Origin: an uncultured Actinomycetes bacterium
GTDB lineage: Bacteria > Actinomycetota > Coriobacteriia > Coriobacteriales > Atopobiaceae
Direction of reading: 5' to 3'
Length of the DNA stretch: 56,489 bases
Assembly: GCA_900314645.1 (NCBI GenBank)
Contig: OMWB01000018.1
Span: forward strand, 1 to 56,489
The notes below the pieces were generated by a model, which saw only the letters and a list, made by a program, of their open reading frames with translations, had not been told where the DNA came from and ran no database searches. Positions 42,397 through 49,524 of the stretch are shown one piece after another (the first letter of the stretch is position 1; each line of letters opens with the position of its first letter). Both the position numbers and the translations under genes were made by a program.

Positions 42397-42904
42397 CAGC
42401 CATCACCTCCAAGTAGCCGCGAGTGCAAGGAATCAACTTGCCTTGCTCGTCTCTCGTGGCAGACCACAAATTATCCCAATAGCCGCGATCATGCAGATAA
42501 CGGTCTTCTTTAGATCCGCGTTTCGCATCACTCGCATCCTCAGGACTGCGTACTTCGAGAACGAAGGAATCAATATCGAGATCAAACTCTGTCTTGAGCA
42601 TATTGTGGGCGATGATATCAACTAGATACTGCGCAGGAACGCTGAGTCGTGGAACAACAGAGCTATCAAGTAGAACGACGATATCTATGTCACCAGGGAC
42701 TTCCTTGGCCGAAAGGAAACTACCACTCATCCAGATGTGCGGCTTCTTACCCAAGGCCGCTTCAAGCAGGTCCATGACCTTCTTCAGGGAGTTCCACAAA
42801 TCAACCCTGCGCTCGTTTGTCACAAAGCGTTCCTCAACCTCACGCGCTGGCGCAAGGTATCTTCCAACTGGAAGGTATCCGCTTTCGGCTAAATCCGGAA
42901 TCAC
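42386..42904 (-). CDS. DUF6932-type nucleotidyltransferase-fold moron protein
   Basis: A 172-residue protein from GTG 42904 (AGGAG 8 nt upstream). The opening IPDLAESGYLPVGRY, the helix REVEERFVTNERRVDLWNSL and the core WMSGSFLSAKEVPGDIDIVV are the DUF6932 pattern. GSF followed by DIDIVV gives the GS and DxD residues of a polymerase-beta-type nucleotidyltransferase. It could add nucleotides to a protein, RNA or small molecule. It precedes the 333-aa gene and begins the moron, whose promoter must lie in 42905-43020. Confidence 0.75.
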   Translation of the reverse strand: MIPDLAESGYLPVGRYLAPAREVEERFVTNERRVDLWNSLKKVMDLLEAALGKKPHIWMSGSFLSAKEVPGDIDIVVLLDSSVVPRLSVPAQYLVDIIAHNMLKTEFDLDIDSFVLEVRSPEDASDAKRGSKEDRYLHDRGYWDNLWSATRDEQGKLIPCTRGYLEVMADAG

Positions 42905-43021
42905 GACATGTGCTCCTGCAAGTCTCCTCTAGTTGTCAACAGCATATCGGGAAGCGGTCAGTTTTCCCAAAACGTTGCGGCAAAGAAATCAAACGAGGCC
43001 GACAGACGGTAGGGCAAGTAC

Positions 43022-43819
43022 CTAGTGCATGCCGTACATGTGGCGCATGGCTATCTCGATCTCGTTGAGGCTGCGCCACTTCCTGCCCTCGGTCTCGGCC
43101 TTCGCGGCGGCTGCGCTGATGCGGTCGTAGACCTCCTGCGGGAGCTGGTTCTGGTTGAGCGCGTCGCGCGCGGCCTCGTACATGGCCTCGTACTCGCCCT
43201 CGTCGTAGCCCTCTATCGCGGTGTCGTCCGCGTCCATAGGCACGACGGTGCAGCGGCAGTTGTCGTGGAAGCGGTTGGCGGGGTCGCCGCCGCCTGCGGT
43301 GGCCTCGGTCCAGTAGGTGAAGCCGCGCCCCGCCATGGTGATGCAGAACGCGCAGCTGCAGTCGGGCCTGGGCACGCGGGCGTAGCCCACCTTGCGGCCA
43401 CGGTGGCGCTGGTGCTCGGAGCGGATGCCCGAGAGCACGGCGGCGCGGTTCGCCGACTGCACGTGCTGGCCCGCGCGGGTGGCGATGGCCTGCGGAACGT
43501 CCGCGACCCTGCCGGCCTCCCCGGCAAGCCTCGCGTTCTCCACGATCGCGCTCGCGGCGGCGAGCGCGGCCGCGTGGTCGTACGTGGCCCTCGCGGGCTC
43601 GCCCCTGCACATCGCGTAGAACTGCGAGCCAAGCGTGTGCGCCATCGTGCCGTACGAGGGCAGGAGCGACTGGAGCAGCTGCTCGGCGAGCTCCCAGCCC
43701 TCGTCGGTGGAGAGGTTGAGCTGCTGCAGCGACCAGTAGACCTCTGCGTCGGCGGACATCTCAAGTGCGGCGATTGCCTCCTGGAAGGCGCTGATCTCAC
43801 TGCGTGACGGGTTCGGCAC
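43022..43819 (-). CDS. Minor head protein (MuF/SPP1 gp7-like)
   Basis: A 265-residue protein overlapping the portal gene by 23 nt. The C-terminal half has VGYARVPRPDCSCAFCITMA followed by FHDNCRCTVVPM, the cysteine-rich core of MuF-type minor head proteins that are packaged with the DNA and bind the portal. The N-terminal half is helical. No toxin extension follows the MuF core, unlike some relatives. The moron has been inserted between this gene and the scaffold. Confidence 0.85.
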   Translation of the reverse strand: MPNPSRSEISAFQEAIAALEMSADAEVYWSLQQLNLSTDEGWELAEQLLQSLLPSYGTMAHTLGSQFYAMCRGEPARATYDHAAALAAASAIVENARLAGEAGRVADVPQAIATRAGQHVQSANRAAVLSGIRSEHQRHRGRKVGYARVPRPDCSCAFCITMAGRGFTYWTEATAGGGDPANRFHDNCRCTVVPMDADDTAIEGYDEGEYEAMYEAARDALNQNQLPQEVYDRISAAAAKAETEGRKWRSLNEIEIAMRHMYGMH

Positions 43820-45299
43820 TCGCGCCGCCTCCCTTCGAGAGGATGCCCCTCAGCAGGTCCTCGCCCTGGCTGCGGCGCACCTCGGCCATGATCTCGTCGA
43901 CCTGGTCGTCGGTGTAGCCGAGCTCCTCCCAGTACACGCGGGTGTTCACGATGCCCGGGAAGGCGCTGGCCTGCTTGACCATCGCGTCCGCCTGGCTGAC
44001 GAGCGACGGCCTCGCGGGGTTCATGAAGTGGCACCCCACCGCTCGCTCCTCACGCGTGAGCTGCGCGAGAGGCTTGTTGCCCACGACGGCGAGCGCCATG
44101 CGGGCGACGTTGGCGAGCGCCTTGCCGTTCGCCTCGTTCAGGCTCTCGGCCTCGATGATGAGGCCCTCCTTGGCCGCGTAGATCGCCTCGGCGCTGGACG
44201 GGTTGTCCTGCACGATGCCCAGCTCGGAGATGGGGACGCAGGTCGCGCCGCTGAAGCGGGCGGCCAGCGAGCGCAGGTAGCCGATGTGCGGCTCCATGGA
44301 GGATGCCGCCACCTGCAGGAACTGCGGGATGTTGCCCTCGCCGTCGCGGCTGATCGCCATGATGGAGCCGAGGTAGGCCTCCCACCTGGCCTGCCATCCC
44401 GCGCGGTACGGGCTCGGCTCGTCCTCGTCGTAGGTCCCGTCGTCGTAGTCCTCGCCGTCATCCTCCCAGTTCGGGTCGTACGTCTGGAACAGCGACTCCG
44501 GCGCGCCGAGTATCACCTTCTGCGGGCTGGTGAAGAGCTCGGCGCCGATCTCGGCGCGCAGCGCCGTGCGCATTGCGCTGTCGGTGATGCTCATGACGGC
44601 CCGGCTGATGCGCGACACGCCGAAGGGGCGGTCGAGCGAGGCCCGGTAGACGAGCGGCTCCACCATCGGCCTGCCCATGGGGTGCGGCAAGGCCTGGAAC
44701 CGCCACTGGTGCCGGTCCTGCCAGAGGCGCACGGTCGCGTCGGGCTCGTAGAGGTTGTAGGCCGTCGGCACCCCGTGGCTGTCCACCTCGGCCACGGTGC
44801 ACGCGCACCGGATGCGGTGGAGGCGGAAGTCCCAGAGCATGGCGCAGCTGATGGCCGAGTGCGCGCGGATCTCGGGCACCTCGCCCTCGCCCCGGTTGAC
44901 GGTGAGGGCGGCGCACGAGTGCGTGAGCTGGCTCGGCACCAGCATGCGGTAGGTGTCGTAGAGGTCGTTGGCGGCGCACACCTCGTCGAGGACAGCCGTC
45001 ACGGCCTCGTCGCCGGTGAAGGCGTCGAGCCTGCTCCTCACGGCGAGCGCGTCGACGGCCTTCTGGGGCCACTCGACCACGGTGTCGATGTCGGTGAGGT
45101 CGGGCGGCACGGCGATGCCGATGTTCTTCAGGACGTTGCGCCCGTGGTAGTAGCGGCTGCGCATCACGTCGCGCGGCAGCTTGGCCGCCCAGAGCGCGAA
45201 GAGCGAGCGCAGGTCGCGACGGTACGCGTCGGGCAGGCCGGGCGGGTCGGGCATGCGCCTGCCCCCGAGGGCGACGATGCCGCTGTCGCCTATGTTCAA
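43797..45299 (-). CDS. Portal protein (SPP1 gp6-like)
   Basis: A 500-residue protein with the portal pattern: RRDLRSLFALWAAKLPRDVM and RSRYYHGRNVLKNIGIAVP at the start, FGVSRISRAVMSITDSAMRT in the middle, and VPISELGIVQDNPSSAEAIY toward the end. It forms the dodecameric DNA channel. The frame opens with a TTG at 45299 overlapping the TerL stop (TTGA); the first ATG is at 45251 behind GGGGGCAGG, so the true start is uncertain. Confidence 0.88.
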   Translation of the reverse strand: MNIGDSGIVALGGRRMPDPPGLPDAYRRDLRSLFALWAAKLPRDVMRSRYYHGRNVLKNIGIAVPPDLTDIDTVVEWPQKAVDALAVRSRLDAFTGDEAVTAVLDEVCAANDLYDTYRMLVPSQLTHSCAALTVNRGEGEVPEIRAHSAISCAMLWDFRLHRIRCACTVAEVDSHGVPTAYNLYEPDATVRLWQDRHQWRFQALPHPMGRPMVEPLVYRASLDRPFGVSRISRAVMSITDSAMRTALRAEIGAELFTSPQKVILGAPESLFQTYDPNWEDDGEDYDDGTYDEDEPSPYRAGWQARWEAYLGSIMAISRDGEGNIPQFLQVAASSMEPHIGYLRSLAARFSGATCVPISELGIVQDNPSSAEAIYAAKEGLIIEAESLNEANGKALANVARMALAVVGNKPLAQLTREERAVGCHFMNPARPSLVSQADAMVKQASAFPGIVNTRVYWEELGYTDDQVDEIMAEVRRSQGEDLLRGILSKGGGASAEPVTQ

Positions 45300-46810
45300 A
45301 GCAGCCTCATCCTCCTCGTCGGGTTCCTCTTCGTCTGCTTGAGGGCGTAGAGCGCGTACGCTGCCGACTCCACCGGCTCGGGGTCGATGCCGCCGAAGCC
45401 GTAGCCACCGTATGCGCCGATCTGCCTCTTGGTGGCCCCGCGCACGCTCTCGTCGAGCGCGTCCTGGCCGAAGTGGGTGACGCTACCCTCGCGGACGGCG
45501 TTCACCAGGGTGGTCGCGGCGGCGATGGCGTCTCGTGGCGACGTCCTCGCGTACCCCTGCTTAGGATAGTTCAGCGCCTCCAGCGCGCCCATCAGCGCGT
45601 CGGCGTTGCTCACGCCGTCTATCAGCACGTAGGCGACCTTGCCGCGCAGCCTCCACAGGGCCTCGGCCAGTGGCTCCACGCCGGTGGCGGTGATGTTGGC
45701 GTGCATGGCGAGCTCCACGTGGGGCAGCCGCCCCCGGGCCTCGACGCAGTTGGAGACGGCGACGTGCGTGCCGTCTGGGCTGAACTTGATGCCGATGGCG
45801 CGCTTCACGCGCTTGGTCGCCTGGGTCGGGTTGTCGATGGCGCAGCGCTCCCACGCCGAGGGGTCGATGGCGGGGTCCGGCACGGCCGACTCCTGCCACC
45901 AGCCGAGGCGCTCCTGGCAGAAGCCGACGAAGTCCATGTCGACGAACTCCTGCGCGGTGAAGCCCTCGTCGAGGCGAAGGCCCATCGCCGGGTTGGTCAG
46001 GTACACCAGCTCGAGCAGGTCCTCGAAGTCTGCCGTCTCGGGCGGCAGCGTCTCGATGGACCACTCGTGCCAGCTCGTGCGGTCGTTGGGGCACTCGATG
46101 GCGGCCCGCCGCCGCCTCTCGAAGACCACGCCCGGCGCGTTCTCGTTGGGGGGCGTCCCCGCGTAGATGATGAGGCGGTCGCCGCGCGACGCGGCGAGGG
46201 TGGCCATGATGGCCTGCACCTGGTCGTCGGTGAGCTGCTGGCACTCGTCGTAGACGAGCAGCGTGATGGCGTCGAATCCGCGTCCGGCGCTGCCGGTGCG
46301 GGTGGCGTACTCGATGCTCGCCCCGTTGGCGAGGTAGATGGCCTGCTCGCCGTTGGTGTAGCGGATGCGGCCGCCGGCCTTCTTGTCCACCAGGCGGTGG
46401 ATGGCGGCGTTGCGCTTGCTGCGGTTGTTGAACACGCGGCACATGCGCTCGAAGGCCTTCTGCGCGGTCTTGGTGCTGTGCGCGGTGTGGAGGATGTGCG
46501 TGTTGGGGTCGGTTACCAGCAGGTAGAACTCCAGGGCCTCGATGGCGCCGTTCTTGCCGTTCTGGCGCGGGCAGGCGATGCCGGCCGATATGACCCTGAG
46601 CACGCCGTACTCGTCGCGCCCGAGCCAGCAATCGAGCAGGTCGCACTGCCATGGGTCGGGCTCGAACCAGTACCTCGTGCAGAGGGCGGCCGCGTCCGGC
46701 CCGTCGGTCCAGGCCACGCCGTCAGGCTCGACCCGGATCCTCGGCTCCTGGCTGCCCACCCTTCTTTCTCGCGATGAGCTGGGCGAGGAAGTCGTCGGCA
46801 TCGTCTGCAT
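45296..46810 (-). CDS. Terminase large subunit
   Basis: About 504 residues. The N-terminal ATPase carries a Walker A variant (CPRQNGKN, near 80) and Walker B LLVYDECQQL; the C-terminal nuclease has YVLIDGVSNADALMGALEAL with acidic metal ligands. It cuts and pumps DNA through the portal. The frame overlaps the small-subunit gene by 89 nt if the ATG at 46810 is used; a GTG at 46759 is an alternative start. Intact motifs suggest a packaging-competent phage. Confidence 0.9.
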   Translation of the reverse strand: MQTMPTTSSPSSSRERRVGSQEPRIRVEPDGVAWTDGPDAAALCTRYWFEPDPWQCDLLDCWLGRDEYGVLRVISAGIACPRQNGKNGAIEALEFYLLVTDPNTHILHTAHSTKTAQKAFERMCRVFNNRSKRNAAIHRLVDKKAGGRIRYTNGEQAIYLANGASIEYATRTGSAGRGFDAITLLVYDECQQLTDDQVQAIMATLAASRGDRLIIYAGTPPNENAPGVVFERRRRAAIECPNDRTSWHEWSIETLPPETADFEDLLELVYLTNPAMGLRLDEGFTAQEFVDMDFVGFCQERLGWWQESAVPDPAIDPSAWERCAIDNPTQATKRVKRAIGIKFSPDGTHVAVSNCVEARGRLPHVELAMHANITATGVEPLAEALWRLRGKVAYVLIDGVSNADALMGALEALNYPKQGYARTSPRDAIAAATTLVNAVREGSVTHFGQDALDESVRGATKRQIGAYGGYGFGGIDPEPVESAAYALYALKQTKRNPTRRMRLL

Positions 46811-47126
46811 CGGCCTTAGCCTCCTCGTCGCTCTGGATCACGCGCCTTCTCGTCTCCACGGCACCCATGCCCAGCTGCTCGCGCGCGAGCATGTCGAGGG
46901 CCTTCATGTTGCCGTCGAGGGCCTGCTGCATCAGGGTGCGGCGCACCATGGCGCGCCCCTGCGCGGAGAAGGTGGCCTTGGCCGTGGCGAAGTCCATGTG
47001 GAACGCGTGCGTGCAGAGGTCGTCGAGCTGCGACTCCTCGCAGCCCATCACCGCACAGATCTCCTCGGCCCCGTTGAACTGTGTGAGGAGCCCGCGAACG
47101 TTGTCTGCCTGGGCCTCGTCCCACAT
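46722..47126 (-). CDS. Terminase small subunit
   Basis: A 134-residue protein, ATG at 47126. An N-terminal helix-turn-helix-like segment (GAEEICAVMGCEESQLDDLC), a central oligomerisation region (LMQQALDGNMKALDMLAREQ) and a charged tail that meets TerL match small terminases, which recognise the packaging site. It directly precedes the large subunit. cos or pac cannot be placed by eye, but the nearby HNH gene favours a cos-type phage. Confidence 0.8.
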   Translation of the reverse strand: MWDEAQADNVRGLLTQFNGAEEICAVMGCEESQLDDLCTHAFHMDFATAKATFSAQGRAMVRRTLMQQALDGNMKALDMLAREQLGMGAVETRRRVIQSDEEAKADADDADDFLAQLIARKKGGQPGAEDPGRA

Positions 47127-47136
47127 GGGTCACCGC

Positions 47137-47331
47137 CTAGTAGGTCGCGTTCATGTAGTTGATCGTGTAGTCGCGGGCCTCCTTGCGAGTGGCGCCGTTC
47201 TGGCGTGCCCACTTGTAGGCCTGGCGCGCGGACATGACGTTCTGTCCCGTCGCCGTCTTGCGGCCCCTGAGCAGGGCCTGGGAGATGAGGCCGCGTCCTC
47301 CGCCGCCCCCTCGCTCGCTTCCGCTTGCCAT
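47137..47331 (-). CDS. Small basic phage protein, 64 aa
   Basis: Starts at the ATG at 47331, immediately after the PLD-like gene. It is glycine-rich at the start (ERGGGGGRGLISQALLRG) and then helical and basic (AYKWARQNGATRKEARDYTI). It lies 10 nt before terS and may be a DNA-binding accessory of packaging, but I do not recognise the family. Confidence 0.5.
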   Translation of the reverse strand: MASGSERGGGGGRGLISQALLRGRKTATGQNVMSARQAYKWARQNGATRKEARDYTINYMNATY

Positions 47332-47332
47332 G

Positions 47333-48106
47333 TCATTCCTCGCTCTCCATCACGGCCGTCCAGAGCCTCCCGCCCCGGACCGACTTTGGTGACTTGACGT
47401 TGTGGTTGATGGTCGAGTACGCCTCGAAGATGCGGTCGGCGAAGGCCTCGATGCCGTCGTGCAGGTCCGCGTCGCACTCGATGCGGAACTGCTCGATGTT
47501 GCGTGAGGAGCGCAGGTTCGCGCTGCCGTCCATCACGCACTTGAGGCCGTCCACGGTCTCGAAGGTGACGATCTTGGTGTGCGCGCTCGCGAAGGCGACG
47601 TCGAGGATGCCGTCTACGTCCAGCCGCTCGTACAGGTACGGGACCAGCCCCGTGGCCTTGCGCTCGTGGGCATAGAAGTAGTCGCTGAGTACTATGCGCA
47701 GGCGCTCCAGCTCGAAGCACCGCTCCACCACGTTGCGGAGGCTGTCGATGTTCTCCTGGCTCATGCTGAGCGTCTGGATGGTCATCGTGCGGTACTCGGC
47801 GATGCCGCGCTCGGCCATGGCCTCCAGGGCGTCGCCGAAGATGAAGTTGCCGCTCACGAGGCAGAACATGCGCATGCCCGGCTCCAGAGCGAGGCCGTCC
47901 ACGAGGTCGACGGCGTGCTCGTACAGCACGGGCTCGCTAGCGGTGCCCTCGTAGATGCGCGGGAGCAGGTAGCGCTCGCTTCCGATGCCGTCGGTCTGCC
48001 TTGACGCCGGCACGAAGCCCGTGAGGTCGAAGTCCAGCGCGTCGGGGTCTATCCCGAAGGCGGAGGACAGGCTGAAGTCGAGCTCCAATGCGGCCTCCGT
48101 TTCCAC
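47333..48106 (-). CDS. PLD-like (HKD) phage protein
   Basis: A 257-residue protein from GTG 48106. The C-terminal half has a phospholipase D/nuclease motif: AHTKIV (HxK), followed after about 14 residues by MDGSANLRSSRNIEQF (GSxN). Only one HKD half is present, as in small PLD-type nucleases that dimerise. Proteins of this kind lie near terminase genes in several Firmicutes and actinobacterial prophages. The role in packaging or in host interference is unknown. Confidence 0.6.
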   Translation of the reverse strand: METEAALELDFSLSSAFGIDPDALDFDLTGFVPASRQTDGIGSERYLLPRIYEGTASEPVLYEHAVDLVDGLALEPGMRMFCLVSGNFIFGDALEAMAERGIAEYRTMTIQTLSMSQENIDSLRNVVERCFELERLRIVLSDYFYAHERKATGLVPYLYERLDVDGILDVAFASAHTKIVTFETVDGLKCVMDGSANLRSSRNIEQFRIECDADLHDGIEAFADRIFEAYSTINHNVKSPKSVRGGRLWTAVMESEE

Positions 48107-48173
48107 AGGTCGACAGGCAAAAATCGCAATCGGGGAGATATTTGGCTACCCGCGATAGCAGCAGGGAGGGTCG

Positions 48174-48195
48174 ATGGGGAGGGTATCCTCCCCAT
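48174..48195. repeat. 9-bp perfect hairpin after the HNH gene
   Basis: ATGGGGAGG (48174-48182) pairs with CCTCCCCAT (48187-48195) around GTAT, just beyond the HNH stop on the minus strand. No T-run follows. It may protect the mRNA end or slow read-through into the PLD-like gene. Confidence 0.4.
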
Positions 48196-48200
48196 GGGCG

Positions 48201-48509
48201 TCACTCCCACCAGTCGCGGCTCGTTGGCATGGGTCGCTCGATGACCCGCAGCTGCTCGTCGGGAAGCTTGTTTCCCTTTCGACGGTTGCAGATGGCATGC
48301 GTTGCCTGAAGGTTGTCGGGGTCGATCGGCGAACCTCCGCGACTTATCGGGATGATCTCGTCGAGCTCGTAGGCCATCGGGTGGCCCCGTGGCAGCGAGT
48401 AGTCGATGGGCTTGCCGCAGAGTGCGCACGGGTCGCCGCGCCTCATGATGCGCACGCGCATGGTGTGACGGCGCTTGGGGTTGCGGTACCGTGGGTTGCT
48501 GCTCGGCAT
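48201..48509 (-). CDS. Phage HNH endonuclease
   Basis: A 102-residue protein from the ATG at 48509 (GGGGTGAGC site); longer versions run through a hairpin and are rejected. Zinc-binding CALC (Cys28, Cys31) and a later CNRRK enclose the HNH core YELDEIIPISRGG and NLQATHAICNRRKG, with DE in place of the usual DH. HNH proteins of this size beside terminase genes are required with TerL for specific cos cleavage in several siphophages. It is the first gene of the late block. Confidence 0.85.
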   Translation of the reverse strand: MPSSNPRYRNPKRRHTMRVRIMRRGDPCALCGKPIDYSLPRGHPMAYELDEIIPISRGGSPIDPDNLQATHAICNRRKGNKLPDEQLRVIERPMPTSRDWWE

Positions 48510-48585
48510 CTGCTCACCCCGCAGTCGTTCGTCGGGCACCGGCCCTGTGTCGATAGACCCCTGGCACTGTGCCGGGACATGAGAA

Positions 48586-48615
48586 GACCCCGGCATCCTT
48601 GCGAATGTCGGGGTC
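48586..48615 (-). terminator. Hairpin at the early-late boundary
   Basis: GACCCCGGCAT (48586-48596) pairs with ATGTCGGGGTC (48605-48615) with one G-U pair. On the minus strand TTCTC follows. It lies between the regulator gene and HNH and probably ends the early transcript. Confidence 0.55.
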
Positions 48616-48690
48616 TCGCGTGTGTGGGTCGGTCCGCGCTTTGCGCGCACCATAGTGATATCACGGATGGGCCGTTCGGTGGCGTCCGAC

Positions 48691-49524
48691 TCAGTCCGAT
48701 TCGGTCCGCTCCCGTCCGCACTTTGCGACCAAGGCGTCGATGTCGCCGTAGGCGTCGCCGTGCGGGCCGGCGTCCTCGGGCGCGACGTCGACGGTAGGCG
48801 GAAGCTCGGGCGGTCTGGCCTCGTCGATGTGGAAGGTCTTCTCCGGGCCGATAAAGTCGAGGTACTCCACGAGCGCGCTCAGGTCGTCGTAGAGCTTGGA
48901 GCGGCCGATGTGGAACGCCTCCATGATGTCCTTGTCCGACGCGCCGAGGCGGTAGCGCATCTCGGCGACGTCGAGCCCGTCGAGCAGCGCGCCCCTGAAG
49001 CACGGGCGGTTGACGCTTACCATGAGGTCGAACAGGGCCAACGCGTCGCGCGCCCAGCCGTAGGCGGCGTCCTCGGCCTCGCCGTCGATCATCTCGTCGG
49101 CCTTGCGCATGGGGTCACTCACGCCTCCCTTACCGTAGCCGCCGACGGTGCCGAGGGGGTCTGCGATGGAGAAGGCCTTCGCGCGCCTCAACTCGGCGAT
49201 GTGCTCGGCGCGGTCAAGCGCCTTGCGGGCCTCGTCGACCTCGGTGAGCCACGCGCGCGCCCATCGCACGCTCACTCCGACATAGCTCTCGGGCTCCTCC
49301 GGGGCGGACGGACAGCCCCCTTCGGGGGGTGCTGTCCGGTCGACCCCAGAATCTTCTTCATCTCGGTGGGTGAGGCTGCCTTTGGCCTCACCCGATATCC
49401 ACTCTTCACTCTGAACATGAACTTCATGTTTAAGGGAACCTGTCTGTCCGCAGACATTGCTTGTGGTCGTTGTGTCTGGGTGTCCGGACACGTCGCCTTC
49501 GATTGTCTGTCCGTAGACCATCAT
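48691..49524 (-). CDS. Phage late-gene regulator, RinA/ArpU-like HTH
   Basis: A 277-residue protein with two tandem start codons at the end of the primase-helicase gene. The first 80 residues are disordered. The central part (ARAWLTEVDEARKALDRAEH, PLGTVGGYGKGGVSDPMRKA, YGWARDALALFDLMVSVNR) followed by a sigma-region-4-like helix-turn-helix (LGASDKDIMEAFHIGRSKLY) matches RinA/ArpU-type activators of late phage genes. Its location at the end of the early block, followed by a terminator, supports this. Confidence 0.65.
   Translation of the reverse strand: MMVYGQTIEGDVSGHPDTTTTSNVCGQTGSLKHEVHVQSEEWISGEAKGSLTHRDEEDSGVDRTAPPEGGCPSAPEEPESYVGVSVRWARAWLTEVDEARKALDRAEHIAELRRAKAFSIADPLGTVGGYGKGGVSDPMRKADEMIDGEAEDAAYGWARDALALFDLMVSVNRPCFRGALLDGLDVAEMRYRLGASDKDIMEAFHIGRSKLYDDLSALVEYLDFIGPEKTFHIDEARPPELPPTVDVAPEDAGPHGDAYGDIDALVAKCGRERTESD

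Noticed and set aside
41395..42904. MNT/HEPN toxin-antitoxin pair
   Set aside because: The nucleotidyltransferase is of DUF6932 type and the 333-aa partner shows no HEPN RxxxxH motif that I can see.
44028..46777. Long plus-strand frames opposite portal and terminase
   Set aside because: Shadows of portal and TerL; no ribosome sites and no recognisable fold.
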